Below are positions 12,234 through 24,200 of a stretch of DNA of 64,000 nucleotides, in pieces; the first letter of the stretch is position 1; each line of letters opens with the position of its first letter. A program made the position numbers and the translations under genes. The stretch covers positions 992,001 through 1,056,000 of the forward strand of contig JAHREC010000013.1 of NCBI GenBank assembly GCA_020081605.1, in the 5' to 3' direction. The DNA comes from Albifimbria verrucaria (lineage: Eukaryota; Ascomycota; Sordariomycetes; Hypocreales; Stachybotryaceae). Below the pieces are notes generated by a model. It searched no databases, was not told the DNA's origin, and was given only the letters and a program-made list of their open reading frames with translations.

Positions 12234-13923
12234 CTAGACCTTTCGATCGGTAGCCACGGCAGCTAATCGGCCCATGCTTTCTGTACCGATAGCATACTGG
12301 TCACTACTACACTCGTAGTCTTCAGCTCTTGCAGTCGGGAACTGCAGATCGAAACGCTGCGCGATTGCGGACAAAAACAAGTACATGTTGGCCCAGGCGA
12401 GACTAAACGCAGTGTTAGCCCAAAACAAACTGAGAGCAGGGGTAATTATAACTTACTACATTCCTAAACAATTGCGCGTTCCCTTTGAAAAGGGTATAAA
12501 CACCTTATCATTCAAGCTCCAAGGGTTCGGATCCATCCATCGGTCAGGATTGAAACTTCTCGGCTCAGGATACATTGTTTCGTCGGTGTGCAGTAGGATG
12601 GCTGTCATTCCCACGGCTGTACCGGAGGGATTCTTATATCATTGTAGAATAGGTCTCTATCCGGGGTGACTCGTGCCAGGCGAGTGGCGAGCGCTGGGCT
12701 GAGACGAAGACCTTCCATCAAGATCGCGGTTAGATATGGCAACTGCTCTAGCGCAGTCAGACGAGCCTCCACGGTATCAATAGTTCTCGAAATTGACGAA
12801 AGTTCAGCTCGAAGTCGGTTCAGTATCTCAGGCTTGTCAAACAGGTGGAAAAGGACCACTTTCAAGACGCCAGCAGTAGTTTCGAAGCCAGCCCCTCCTA
12901 TAGTAATCACTTCTTCTAGGATTGCTACGAAAGTCTTGTCAACAGCTGGACGCTTAGACTTCATTATTTCGCCGACTATGGTGGCTTTCTCGTCAGAAAC
13001 AGTCGGCTCTTCTGAATTCATAAGTATCTTTGTCTGGTGTGCATTCCTCTATGGAGTCAAATGTTGTCAGTATCGATAACTATCAGAGAATCAAAGTGGT
13101 CTCGTACCAATTTGAACTCAAAGAACGCCTTTGCTGCCCCTTTTAAGAATTTCATAGGCAGGTCCATTGGCATCAACCCGGGAAGATGAATAAGAAAACG
13201 CAGGAATTTGTTAGTTCGCCATATCTGCCCGGCACCCTGAATTGCTATCATCAAATCGATGCCAAAGTCTTCTTCACTGAGACTATTGTAGTCTTTTCCA
13301 ATCACAAAGTCACCAGAAATATCGCGGCTAAACGCTGTGGTGGCGGCTCCCATATCAAATATCTCTCCAGATGATACATAACCTGAGATGCGAGCGCATA
13401 ACCTGTCTAAATGCTTCTCGATCCGATAAAGGTTATTTCTAACCCTTGCCTTAGAAAAGAACGGGGCCAGCGGCTGCCGGCGGATTTTGTGGACGTGATG
13501 ATCCACGGTAAAGATGGTTGAATCAGGGCACTAAAAGCATTGACTGACCACGCGTACTTGTCCCAGATACCATCTTGACGGTAAAGTGTCTCAGCGAAGC
13601 TCGGGTCGCTAACGTGAAGCTCTTGTGGACTGATTCGAATGATGGGACCCATAAGAGAGTCATTATCAAATGCAGCATATGTGATTTCTAGGGCGCCTCT
13701 TACCATATCTTTTGTGGAGCTCCGCGATCTTAAAGGTGTATTGCCCATTCTTATAGAAATCGTGATAGCCTTCATAGAGCCGTGTGATAGCAGCTAGCTT
13801 TGGGCCTGGGAACTTTGCTAAGGGATGGAAGAAAAGGCGATATACCACAAGGCTAGCAAGATAGACGATTAAAGTGCATGCCACGTGCGGCCAAGAGACA
13901 TCCCTGATGGAGAATCCCATCAT
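12234..13923 (-). CDS. Cytochrome P450 (trichodiene-oxygenase-like fungal family)
   Basis: This is a microsomal heme monooxygenase. It has an N-terminal membrane anchor (residues about 10-30) followed by the Pro-rich hinge [15 protein letters not shown]-helix AGFETT, K-helix EGLR, the PERF-like FNPDRW, and the heme-binding [10 protein letters not shown] with its Cys ligand. Introns include 12403-12459 (CTAAC branch, TTTAG end, rejoining NCLG to ILAWANMYL) and one after FEFKL. Frame breaks at about 13527 and 12628 are each cured by one more C (coding strand). Oddity: the first intron has a good GTAAGA donor, but its expected acceptor at 13650-13649 reads GG instead of AG. The gene is divergent from the Zn2Cys6 gene at 14702. 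The general family is clear; the substrate is not. Confidence 0.85.
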
Positions 13924-14701
13924 ATCCTACTCTTATACTTCTTCCATGTTATCATTAATAAACGCCAGTTTACAGATCTAGTCGTTAAGCTCTTGGAGAC
14001 ACACCTTCCAAATGGTCAACGTACAGCAACGGGCCACGTTCTCGCCTTTGGCACAGAGAATGGTGCTATATCTAGCGTTGGAGATGAAGGAAAAGAACCC
14101 AGCCTTCGGTTGTATAATGATGTTGGGGAGTTTTACCTGTCCGAAAGAGGAGGTTGTCAGTTTAAAGGAGGAATAAGCTGATTTGAAAAATAACTGCAAC
14201 GTATTCCATTCACAACCAGCCATTTGTAAGCTGCAATGGATGCATCAGACATGGCCCCCAATCAACTGCAGTCAGATGAACTAGCCAGCAATTGCACCTA
14301 TGATACAAGTACATGGATTGAGATATGATACAAAAAGTCTACTTATCAGATCTCACAGTCCGCCTAGCTTTATACTTTTATTCACCGCAGCCATGATAGA
14401 AATCACACCCAATTGACGCAGAGTCAAGCGGACCGACCTCAGCCATTAGTTAACTCAAGATCTGGGATACTGATCCCAACAGTGAGTGAGGGGTAAAAAG
14501 ATCACCAAGGACAATACTTACAGTATGTTGCTGCGCTTGGAACGCTGCTGTTGATCAGGACCCATAACCTGCAGCCCAGTTGCTGACACAACTAAGCTAG
14601 TGCTTGCTACACCACTTCAATCCGTTCAACGCTAATGGCAAAGTCTGAAACCCCTGCTCATTCCATCTTACATTGCCCATGCCAAGTCCAACTTCGCTCA
14701 A
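13924..14701. promoter_or_regulatory. Divergent promoter between P450 and Zn2Cys6 regulator
   Basis: This 778-bp space separates the P450 start (13923, minus) from the regulator start (14702, plus). One compact inverted CGG half-site pair, CGG-A-CCG, lies at 14429-14435. A short minus-strand frame at 13978-14223 has no support as a gene. Shared control by the adjacent regulator is an inference. Confidence 0.4.
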
Positions 14702-16407
14702 ATGGGTCGCCTTAGTCGTGGATGTCTGCGCTGCCGACAGCGTCGTGTAAGCTGTGACGGTGGCCGCCCAGCTTGCAGCCGTTGCATTAAACGCAATGAG
14801 GTGTGCGAAGGTTACCGGGATGAAGCGACCATCATATTTCGCTATGAGACAGACAAGGTGATCGAGCACGCACGCGCAGTCCAGGCCGTGACTCCTCCAA
14901 GCTCGCAAAATTCTCCGAGCTCACCGACGCGAAAGCGTAGCAAATCTGTCGATACAAAGTCTCTCTCTCAACAATCGTCTTTACCATGGAGCTTTGATGC
15001 TGCAACGGCGCTGGCTCCTACAAAAGCTTCGGACATCAAGCTGAAAAATCCTCTACCATGGTTGAAGGAGACGCCGACGCAACGGATCCCTCCATTGGAA
15101 GAACAAGCTGTTGACCAATTTATGGATAAATTTGTTATTTATCCATGCAATGAAACATCTTCTCCTGGATTTCTCGAACATCTGCCCTCTATGTTCAAAG
15201 AGGTTAATGTCGAAGGGCGATATGCCCTACGCTGGGCTGTGCAAGCCGCAGCGTATGCAGACATCTCCAAAGACCAGGAGAACAGTGTCTTTGCAAGTAA
15301 GGCATTGCAATGCTACGGCATGGCACTAAAAGCATTGGGAGCTTCTCTTGCTACACCGGGTAAACAGCCGGACGATCACGACCTTATGACCGTAGTTATA
15401 CTAGATATTTTTGAAGTAAGTAAATTCCTGGATCCCTGTGCCATCATCTACTAACCCTTGCAGACATTATATACTCCTGAGAAAGTCAAGAAAGGATCAC
15501 ACGCTCAAGGAATGGCACAAATTCTCCGTTTGCGAGGTAGTGATTTGGTTCACAACTCGCGTGGTTGGAGCCTTTTTCGACTTGCTCATCACAGAATTGT
15601 AAGTGCTCAAATCTCAAATTGGAGACATAGCTGACATCACAAAGCAAAAACAGCAGTTGACCTTCAATATGCCTCAGGTCTTTGAGACACAAGAATTGTT
15701 AAACCAGTTGAATGATACTGAGCCTTTCGTCCGTCTCGAGAAAAACACCCACAACATCAATTTGACGTGCAAGCGTGCACAAACTCTCCTGGAATTCATC
15801 AACAAAGGGATTTACCAGCGTCTACTATTGTGGAGATGGTGGAAGAGCTGCATTCACTGGACCAAGTTGCAGTGAGTTGGAGGCGGGGATCGCAATGGTC
15901 TTATATTGATTTAACGGTATATGAGCGACCGGATCTGGAGCCCGCCGCGCGAGAAATCACTGACACGATTCAGCTACACTCTGATATGTGGATGGCTTAT
16001 GAATGGAATTACCACAGAGCAGCACGCATTACCTTCCTACAGCAGCTGATAGAATGTGCCGAAGCTGCTTTCGAGGCACCAGATCTGGACATTATTGACA
16101 AACTAACATTGACCAATATAACTACCGAGTGTGTCTCAACAGTCCAATGGTTAGCCCATGAGATACTCGCAACGGTCCCCAGTCTTTCGGCGACGTCAAT
16201 CATATGGGGCAGCTTCACGACAGCACAAATGGTCCGCCTCGATGCCGCTCAATTGGTGGATATTTGCTTCTATGGCCGATAAAAATCATCAAAGCAGAAA
16301 CATCTGCAACTGCAGAGGAACAGAAAGAGTGCGCGAACAAGGTATTTGAAAGAATTCGAGAGTATACCGGAATGAAGGCTCTTCTAGGTGATAAGAGTAT
16401 AATATAA
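14702..16407 (+). CDS. Zn2Cys6 transcription factor 1
   Basis: This is a nuclear DNA-binding regulator. Residues 8-35 form the zinc cluster C-x2-C-x6-C-x6-C-x2-C-x6-C, starting CLRCRQRRVSC. A Ser-rich basic linker (SSPTRKRSKS) follows, and then a helical middle domain (DQFMDKFVIYPCNE, ALRWAVQAAAYA) of the fungal-specific type. Introns are at 15416-15463 and 15599-15653, both GT-AG, the first with a CTAAC branch site. Frame breaks at about 15808 (G-run) and 16264 (T-run) are each repaired by one base, giving a tail that ends at 16407. The gene is divergent from the P450 and convergent with the cupin gene. Its targets are unknown, with the P450 the best candidate. Confidence 0.85.
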
Positions 16408-16502
16408 TACACCAAACTTGTCCCAGTAATCAAGATCTGGCTTCGGGAAATATGCCCTCAACACCATAGAACATAAATTTGCCGTGATTTCTAAATAATT
16501 AT

Positions 16503-17026
16503 CTATCGCTTTGGGGCAATATCGCCTAGCTCCGTACCATCTGCAAGTTTAATCTTCTCCGCACCAACCATAACGAAGGCGATACGGCATGTTTCATCCA
16601 TCCTGTTAATCCATTGATGGTTCACACCACCTTGGATGATGAACTCTCCGGCCTTGACTGTCTTCTCCTCCCGCTCTCAAGCTTAACGGTGATCTCGCCG
16701 TTCAAAACAACTGCATAGTCCAAGCTCAATGTTCGGTGCATCGGCACGGAATAGTTGGCCGGGATGTTGCTGATGCAGAAGATGACACCGTTGGGCGGGC
16801 AGCGGGGCACCGTGTTCGGGTAGCTTTGTGCTGCGTCGAAGTTGTTCACTGGCACCGCGCTTCGCACATCAAATACTGCAAAAGAAGCAACTGTTGGGCC
16901 AAAGGGGTGGTAGAGCGGCAGCGTGCTGTCTAAGCTGAACACTGTATCGCCGGCCTCATTGTGAGAGGTGACAACCACTCGCGGCTCAGAAGTAGGGGAT
17001 GGCATGGAAGAGTTAGTTGAAGACAT
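16503..17026 (-). CDS. Cupin-domain protein
   Basis: This is a small single-domain cupin of about 174 residues. The first cupin motif is MHRTLSLDYAVVLNGEITVKLESG, and the second, after a frame break, is AGEFIIQGGVNHQWINR. The break at about 16671 is fixed by one added C (plus strand), which joins the motifs at the usual spacing. The metal site is only partly canonical, with His in the first motif and His in the second. Such stand-alone cupins often sit in fungal metabolic clusters as isomerases, oxygenases or non-catalytic helpers. Here it lies between a regulator and a sugar transporter. The exact reaction cannot be deduced. Confidence 0.8.
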
Positions 17027-17964
17027 GTTGGGTGCTCAAAAAGAGGATCTTGGAAGCTTTGCTGAGCTTTGGTGTAGGTTGAAGGTCGATATGGATGCGA
17101 AGATACTGTTCCAATCTCCAATGTCGTGTTTAGCAGGCTTTTTATGTGAATCTAGAATTAGAGATTCTTTCTATATTGACGGGTTTGCTTGATGCCTTTT
17201 GAACAGAGTTTCAAGTTGTTCTGAAGGTAACAAGGCGCTGAGCTGTTGCTCTGTAGTTCCGAAATGTCAGAGGATTGCTCAATTGAGTAGTTGACTTATG
17301 ATACTATTGTTATTGTTCAGATTGAAGATTCAGAATCTTTTCATCAGAGAAGCCACCCCATTTGTATACACAGATCATCTTCAATTCAGTGATCAAAGAC
17401 TCGTTCAACCTACCAATCTTGTATATGTAGCGTGAGACCGGTGTCAACTCAATCTGGAAACTTGGACGAGACAGGATTCTGTGGCTACCAATAGGATAAG
17501 CAGGCTCTCACTCATCACCGCAGGCTCGCGCTACTAACTGGATCTGGAAACTAGCACGATATGATGGTGCATGGATTTAGCACCAGATGAATCCTTCAGA
17601 TGACAAGACAATGGAGACTGTCCACGTTCTATACATGAAGGTCTATGTTACTCGTAAAAAACCGTCATTTCGGCTATAAGCTGTCGCCTCAAGGCTTTTT
17701 CTTACATGTAGTGGAATTCACCTTAATAATTACAGTCCAGTCATGCTACTTGGTAGTATTAGTTGTCAATATTTCAAGAAATGGTGCTCTTCAATATTCA
17801 CAATCAACACAATGTTTCGAGAAAGCATTCAATTTATAATCATGTATTCCATCGGGTATAATATTTTTGCTCCAAGTCACTAGAACTCCCATTGTTCCTT
17901 TCAGCCCATGATCATTTCTGCATAACGTAATTATCCATGAGTGTCAAGCCAGACCGATTGAATT
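17027..17964. other. Gene-free stretch between cupin and transporter
   Basis: There are no open frames of note and no recognised RNA. It contains the cupin promoter (left side) and the 3' flank of the transporter (right side). It appears AT-rich toward 17640-17940. Confidence 0.5.
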
Positions 17965-19933
17965 TCAAACGACAGGCTTCTTCTCCTCCACACTAGGCCT
18001 GCGGCGAGTCTGCTCAGTGACGAGCTTGTTCAGACGCCCAGTGCAAATATCTGCGACAGTCTCCTTGACACCAGCCCAGTTCTCGCGTACAATATCCATT
18101 GTTGGGCGAGAGAAAACCTCATCAATCTCTTCAAGAGTCTTGTTCTTGGTTTCTGGCATGAAGAAGATCTGGTAGACCTCACCAATCAAGGCAATACCAC
18201 CGTAGAAACCCAGAGTAAGACCAGTCTTGGTCATGGCATCCTGCATGGCAGTGAAGTTGTAGGTGACGACGAACGAGGCAAGGAAGAGGAGGGCATCAGA
18301 GGTGGTCATTCCGTAGCTTCGCAAGTACGTAGGGTAGACTTCCGAGGGCACAACTGAAATACAACGTTAGTAACTTAAACTTGCTCGATAATGGTAGAAG
18401 AGACTTACCCCAAGTCAAGCATGCATATGATCCAAAGAATCCCATGTAAATAATGAGACCGGTCAAGTAACAACCCTCGGCAGCCATCAGGTTGGTGTCA
18501 AGTGGAATGAGATAACCAATACCAATCAGAACCAGACCAATGAAGAAACCGGGAAGCATAGTGATGGCCCAGAATCGTCTGCCACAAGTCTCCATCAAGA
18601 AGATGGCAGGGATAGTGCCAAGAAGGAGAGAGCCGCCACCAACAAGCGACATGTAGTTGGATTGCTCCTTGTTGAAGCCGATCTGGTTCATCAGCACGGA
18701 CATGTAGTACATGATGGCGTTGACACCAGTAAGCTGTCCAAGGAGAATCATAATGTTGGCGTAAACAAGAGCACGTCGTGCGCGAGGGACACTGAAGAGC
18801 CAGTTGTCAGTACGATGCTCACTGATTAAAAGATCATTAAGGAAACTTACGTGAAGAAATCCATCCAAGGGAAGCGGCGGTTCTGAGCACCTTCGTTCAC
18901 TTCGGTATCTTCCTGTCGGACGGCGGCAACCATGGAGTAGAATTCCTCCCTTGCTTCCAGAGTCTCAATGCCACGAATGCGTTTCCAAACCTTGTAAGCT
19001 TCCAAAGTCTTGCCCTTGTGCATCAAGAAACGAGGAGACTCTGGGAGGAAAAGCATGCTATAATTCTTTAATCAGCAGATGAAGAAGAGATGGACCTGTC
19101 GATAAATCTTACCCAAATCCCATGATGGTGGAGAAGACGAGGGATGAACCTAGGATGTAACGCCAGTTTCCGGGCACCTTCAGGAAGATGGCAGCAACTG
19201 CGTAACCCAGGACTTCACCAAGCGCAATGTTGAACTGGTAGAGAGAGACCAGGTTTCCACGAATTCGTCGCTCGACAGTCTCAGCGACGTAGACGGGGAC
19301 CGTACCACCTTCCAGACCGACACCCATACCGAGAACGACTCGGGCAGCAACCATCATTCCTAATTGGCTCTTAGTATGCTTGAAGAATTTCAAAATCCAT
19401 AGTGCTTAGAACCTACCGAAGTTGATCGCACCAGCTTCCAGGGCAGCGCCGATGGTGTACAGCAGAATCGAGACCATGATGGCGTTCTTTCGGCCAAAGT
19501 ACTCGTTTACAGGTCCCAAGAGCAGAGCACCACCGACGGCACCCAGAGGCATGCCCGAGTTGACAAGACTGTTTTGTCTCTTGTCAAGACCAAGATCATC
19601 AGGTAGGTAAAGGTTGGCACCAGAGATAAGACTTTGGTCCAAACCAGACAGCAGACCACCCATACTAGCGAAGGCGACAAGCAGCCATGTGAAGTGCTTT
19701 GGGTTCTTGAAGTTGGGATGGAAGAAGCCTTGCTCCAGACCACCAGCGGCCTCGAGCTCATGTTCCATCTCGGAAATGAGGCCATCGACACCGGCGACTC
19801 CTGTCCGGGCAACCTCCAAAGCCTCCAGCTCGACCTTCTCATTCTCATCGACGGAGCGCTTGTTCACGGGGGTATCTAAAGGAGACATGTTTGCAGTCTC
19901 GTTGTGGACCGGCTGAGAGCCCTCTTTGGCCAT
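17965..19933 (-). CDS. MFS sugar/polyol transporter (Sugar_tr family)
   Basis: This is a plasma-membrane proton symporter of the SP family with twelve predicted membrane segments. Signatures are ISGANLYLPDDL in TM1, NEYFGRKNA after TM2, RVVLGMGVGLEGGTVPVYVAE, PESPRFLM at the end of the first half, QLTGVNAIMYYM in TM7, ETCGRRF, and PETKNKTLEEID after TM12. There are four introns with clean GTAAG/GTAGG donors and CAG/TAG acceptors (near 19362-19419, 19060-19112, 18792-18850 and 18354-18410), and the reading frame is unbroken through all five exons. Upstream are a TATAAATAG box and four CreA-type sites. The gene is divergent from Zn2Cys6 gene 2. The substrate is probably a sugar or inositol-like polyol, which the sequence does not settle. 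Confidence 0.88.
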
Positions 19934-20030
19934 TATGACTGGCGGCTAACAAAGCAATAAACAACAAAAGAAGAAAGCTTAAAGCACGAGTTCAATAGAA
20001 AGACTTGAACAGCCATTGTTGGTAGGCTTC

Positions 20031-20040
20031 TCTATTTATA
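20031..20040 (-). promoter_or_regulatory. TATA box of the sugar transporter
   Basis: TATAAATAGA on the minus strand lies about 100 bases before the transporter ATG at 19933. This is a strong match to the consensus and at a plausible distance. Confidence 0.55.
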
Positions 20041-20060
20041 CTCTTCTCCAACTTCCCCAT

Positions 20061-20212
20061 CCGGGGTCGGAAGGGAAGAGACCCGCCTCCAGCTATACCT
20101 CCTGCTCCCCAGATACCAAGGTCAATTAGACTCATCTGTGTTGTTTCGACCATGAAGCCTCCAGCTGGGGCCCCAAATGGGGCAACTCGCTGGCGTGATG
20201 CTCCATCCGGGG
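20061..20212. promoter_or_regulatory. Cluster of four CreA/Mig1-type sites
   Basis: SYGGRG matches are CCGGGG at 20061-20066, CCCCAG (CTGGGG on the minus strand) at 20107-20112, CTGGGG at 20165-20170 and CCGGGG at 20207-20212. They lie 20-180 bp upstream of the transporter TATA box. Paired sites of this kind mediate carbon catabolite repression by CreA in Aspergillus and Trichoderma. Regulation here is inferred. Confidence 0.45.
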
Positions 20213-22030
20213 CGGTTGAGCCGAGCAATTGGCCGATAACTTACATCATCTGCCCTTGCGAGATGGAGATACTCCATATCGCGGCTGGCTCCAAGTGGTC
20301 TAAGTCTGGTTTAGGGAGCACTGGTCATGCGGTTAGGAAGATTTTTCCTTGCTTGTCGCTGGTGATTGTCGTATCGACTACTCTGATCCCACCTGATTCG
20401 CCGTAACGACACCCATCTCTTGCATTGTCGGACCGAGATCACAGGGTATGGCAATCCTCACCTTCTACAAGGACGTTACATCGGCACTTGAGGCTGCTGC
20501 CATGCGGCTTTGAACGCATGGGCGCTAGAGTTGCCGTGCTTCCCGAACCTCCCGCCGGATGGCGTCCGAGCAGGGCTGGGAGCGACCCACAAGAGGCCAA
20601 GTTCCGGTGAGATATTTTCAGATCTCACCAGCCGATCGAGCGAAGGCCCTGATTAGGAAATGGTGTTGATCATCACCACCTGCTCACACAACGGCGGCGT
20701 CCTATTGAAGTGCTCGTGTCATGTGTTCAACGCACTTTTCTAGAAGACTGCCCCATGGGGTCTCCCTGCCTCCTTTTATGTGCCCGAGTTGTTCTCGTGC
20801 CGGAGCAGAAAAAACACGATGAGGCATGGTTGTTACACTAAAGCAAACTACGGATACGTCCGTGCATAACAGCAATTGATTCTTGATTAATGGCCGACGA
20901 CATCGTCATAGGAATCTCACTGGGACGCCCCTGGATTGTTTGGCCCAAATCAGGCCATAATTAGTGGTCGACGATTTCTTCATCGTTCAAGGTAAAAGCC
21001 GATCTCGGCCCTTCGGCGCTGCCATCACGTCGTGCTGGGCGTGTCCCGGGAGCGTACTCGTGGAATGCTGAGGCTGTTGGCTGGGTAGCTAGCTGTATGC
21101 ACCTTGGCCATGAACTGTCGAAACGCCAGATCCAGAAACCTCCGGCGAGCATGCATTGTTTTGGGAATTTAGCAGTGAGTTATCATCTGCAAGAGCTGAG
21201 CAGTAAGCCCTGATTGTTGCCACTCTCGGCCCTTTCGTGCTGCATACCAACCAACCCATTCACTGTGAAGGCCATTGGAGCATGTGGGCAGGGATCATGC
21301 TGTAGGGTTACAGCAGGATACACTCACGGTGAAAAATCGGACTGGTACGAGTCATGCGAGACTTCCAGCGCATTGCTACTACGACATGGTTATTGTGTGA
21401 AAGGGTCAGGGCTCTGCAGCATGCACATTTCGCTGGGATGGATTTGTGATAACTGCTAGCTGGGTCCCAGTAGGAGCCACTTCGGAGACTTTTATCAAGG
21501 CTGATCAGCACAAGCTCCAATAACTGGTCAATTGGTCGATGCTCGTAGTGAAGCTTAGACATAACTCTAAAGGCCCTTCATTATATCTCTCAAGGCGGCT
21601 CTGAGATTCAGCCCGGCTAGCGTACCTTGAGCGTTCAGCCTCAGCAGATCCGTCTCCAGTTGCCCTCTTGGCAGGCTCAAGAATGGGAGCCAACGGGCAA
21701 ACCTGAGCCTTGGCCAGGAACAACTCCGTGAGACCAAGGGTCCCGGTCTAGGCAAGGCTTCATGGAGCGGAAATACTAAGATCCCAAAACCGCGCCAAGG
21801 AACAAGCAATTTCACTGACCCGATTTCCGGCGCCAGACCCCGTATTTTCCCCAATAGAGTGGTTGAAGACGTTTAAGCATGGCTGATTACCAAATCCTCC
21901 AAAGCTCAAGGCCTCAAGCGCATTACCTAGGACTAAGGCGTGAATTCCTTAGTCAACAAGTCCTTCTGAGCAGAAATGCCAGGAGGGACAATGCTCTGGA
22001 TCCGCGTTTGGTGGATTGGAATAACCTGCC
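20213..22030. promoter_or_regulatory. Long divergent region between transporter and Zn2Cys6 regulator 2
   Basis: No gene was recognised. Two inverted CGG pairs typical of zinc-cluster dimers are present: CGG-N7-CCG at 20556-20568 and CGG-N6-CCG at 20851-20862. An open frame beginning at 21879 runs into the regulator, but in the wrong frame, and the true start is 22031. Confidence 0.35.
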
Positions 22031-23829
22031 ATGCACCGCCCCCAAGCTCCGAGATCCAGTTGCTGGACATGTAAAGGTATGTATGTCGATTGACAACTGT
22101 GCCGCAAGGCCAAAGTCCATGCCCCTGGCGCCTTATGGGTCACCCGTATTTAGGGGAAGCACGGTTGTCACTGGCCTCCCTCCATCATGGCTTGCGTCTT
22201 CTAACACCTGGGCAGCACGCAGAGTCGGCTGTGATAAAGGATATCCACGATGTTTCAATTGTGTCCGTTCCGGTCGGAAATGCTTAGGTTATGGCATGCG
22301 TCTCAAGTGGCCAGAAACCCGAGATGGCCGGCGTAAGGACGGTGAGATGCAGGTGCATGTCCTAGTATCAGACAACCCTATGGAGTCATCCGAAGACTAT
22401 GGTCTCCATTTCTTGAACATCACAGATGAGGATGTACTGTTCGCCAGTACAGCAGGAGTGACGGAGGTTGTGAAACGAATGGCATCCATGCCAGCAGCTC
22501 CGATGGAGCCGAGCCGCGTTTTTACGATGCATCCTGAAATGAAGCAAGCTGACGGCATGCTTCTGTCATACTGTGAGACTTTATTAATGTTCCTCGGTGT
22601 CATCTCCAGCATAACCGCGGTGTATTAACAAATTCTAGATGAGGGTGTCATTAGTCCCATGGTATCGACTCTCCACGCTGACAATGGGTTCCAATCGGAA
22701 CTTATTCCGATGATCATGTCCAGCTCTAGCGTCGCTGCGACTTCTTTGTATAATGCCATGATGGCCGTATCTGCTATTCACCAACACGGCGCCCAAACTG
22801 CCTTGCCATACAAGGTCAAGGCGATCCGTTGTTTGTCCGAGTCGTTCAATCGCCGTATACCCGACATGACGGTTGTCCAGGCCGCTGCAGCCATGATGCT
22901 CTGCGTTTATAGTGTAAGTCGAGATGCGGACAAGTGATGATCCAGACACTGACTCATCACAGGTCTTTGATGATAAAGATGGGAACTGGCATACGCATCT
23001 AGAAGGCGCCAAATGGATGCTTAACATACTTTGCCGTTCAGATACCTTTAGTTCAGAATTTGTCATGACATGGTTCGTGTATCACGAGGTCATGGGTGCT
23101 TTCACACAGCCCCTGCGCCGTCTGCCATCATTTTTCTGTCCTGAGCTCAACCACAAACTATTGCGGATAGACATGAACATGGTAAGACAAGCCACCTCGT
23201 TTTGGAGCTGCAAGACTAACTGCCATCTGCTCGGTTAGATTGTCGGTTCGGTGGGCTGTTCGGTAATGATATTCTGGGCCATTAGCAAGATCAATGATCT
23301 TCGTGCAGTTGGCTACTATGGGATCAATGCTGTAACCTACCCGTTTTTGAAGGGACGATCGGAGCTCAGCTTGATACTGCAACACCTGGTACAGACACTT
23401 GATCCTAAGGAAACTGAATTCGTCACGCCAACCCGACGGATGGAGATTATGGTTACGGCAGAACTCTACCGACTAGCTGCCTTGATATACCTGTACCGGG
23501 TGTGCCTGAGTTTTGATGACGAGGAGTCGATTGCTGCCTTGATGGATCAAGCCTTTCACTCATTTGATCAGCTTCCGGTCGCCACAAGTCCCTGGCCTGT
23601 TTTTGTCATCGCATGTGAGTCCAAGACCGACGCACACCGGATCCGAATGCTGCGCATTATGGACGCAATGTCCAGTACACGCAAGATCGGCAATCTCAGC
23701 ACAATGAGGGCTGCGATTGAGAGTTATTGGAAACAGTCTGACTTGCAGGTGGACGCAGCGACTGAAAAGCCTACGGCTTGGTGGTTGATGTTTAATGATA
23801 CTGATAAGCCGGTCCCGTGGTTTGTGTGA
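22031..23829 (+). CDS. Zn2Cys6 transcription factor 2 (Fungal_trans_2/DUF3468 type)
   Basis: The start at 22031 (MHRPQAPRSSCWTCK) is chosen because splicing out intron 22077-22215 joins CWTCK to ARRVGC and completes C-x2-C-x6-C-x6-C-x2-C-x6-C, ending RKC, followed by LGYGMRLKWP, a hallmark of this subfamily. Further GT-AG introns are 22573-22638, 22914-22962 and 23182-23238 (with a CTAAC branch). The frame is intact through five exons. The C-terminal domain (AATSLYNAMMAVSAIH, HLEGAKWML, RMEIMVTAELYRLAALIYLYRV) matches the fungal-specific regulatory domain 2. A longer open frame from 21879 is a decoy. It is divergent from the sugar transporter, which is the likely target. Confidence 0.88.
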
Positions 23830-24200
23830 GGATGCTTATATATGGTAGTTCCTGTGGTTGGGTAGAATTCGGTATCGGAGGTGTGGCATCGGTGGTTACA
23901 TTTTATGGGAAATTTGGGTCACGTTCACATGAGTTTGGATATACGTCAGTCTCAGGAATCTGTAAGGACAATGTAGAGGAGCTTTTCATAAGGTTATGAT
24001 ACAGGAGGACATGACGGCGGCAGATCTCAGCCTAGGATATAACGATACATCTAGCGACTGAGCCGCAAAGCCTACGTCTTCATCTTGTTAACAGACATCT
24101 CAAGAGCATGCTAAATAGAACAAACTATTCCAATCTAGCTCCAGGCAGACTATTGGTCTACACCAATGATTTGACTAGACTGCCGAGTCTTGTACCAACC

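Noticed and set aside
21879..22628. Start of regulator 2 at 21879 with a 249-codon open frame
   Set aside because: That frame does not form the zinc cluster. Starting at 22031 and removing intron 22077-22215 gives all six Cys.
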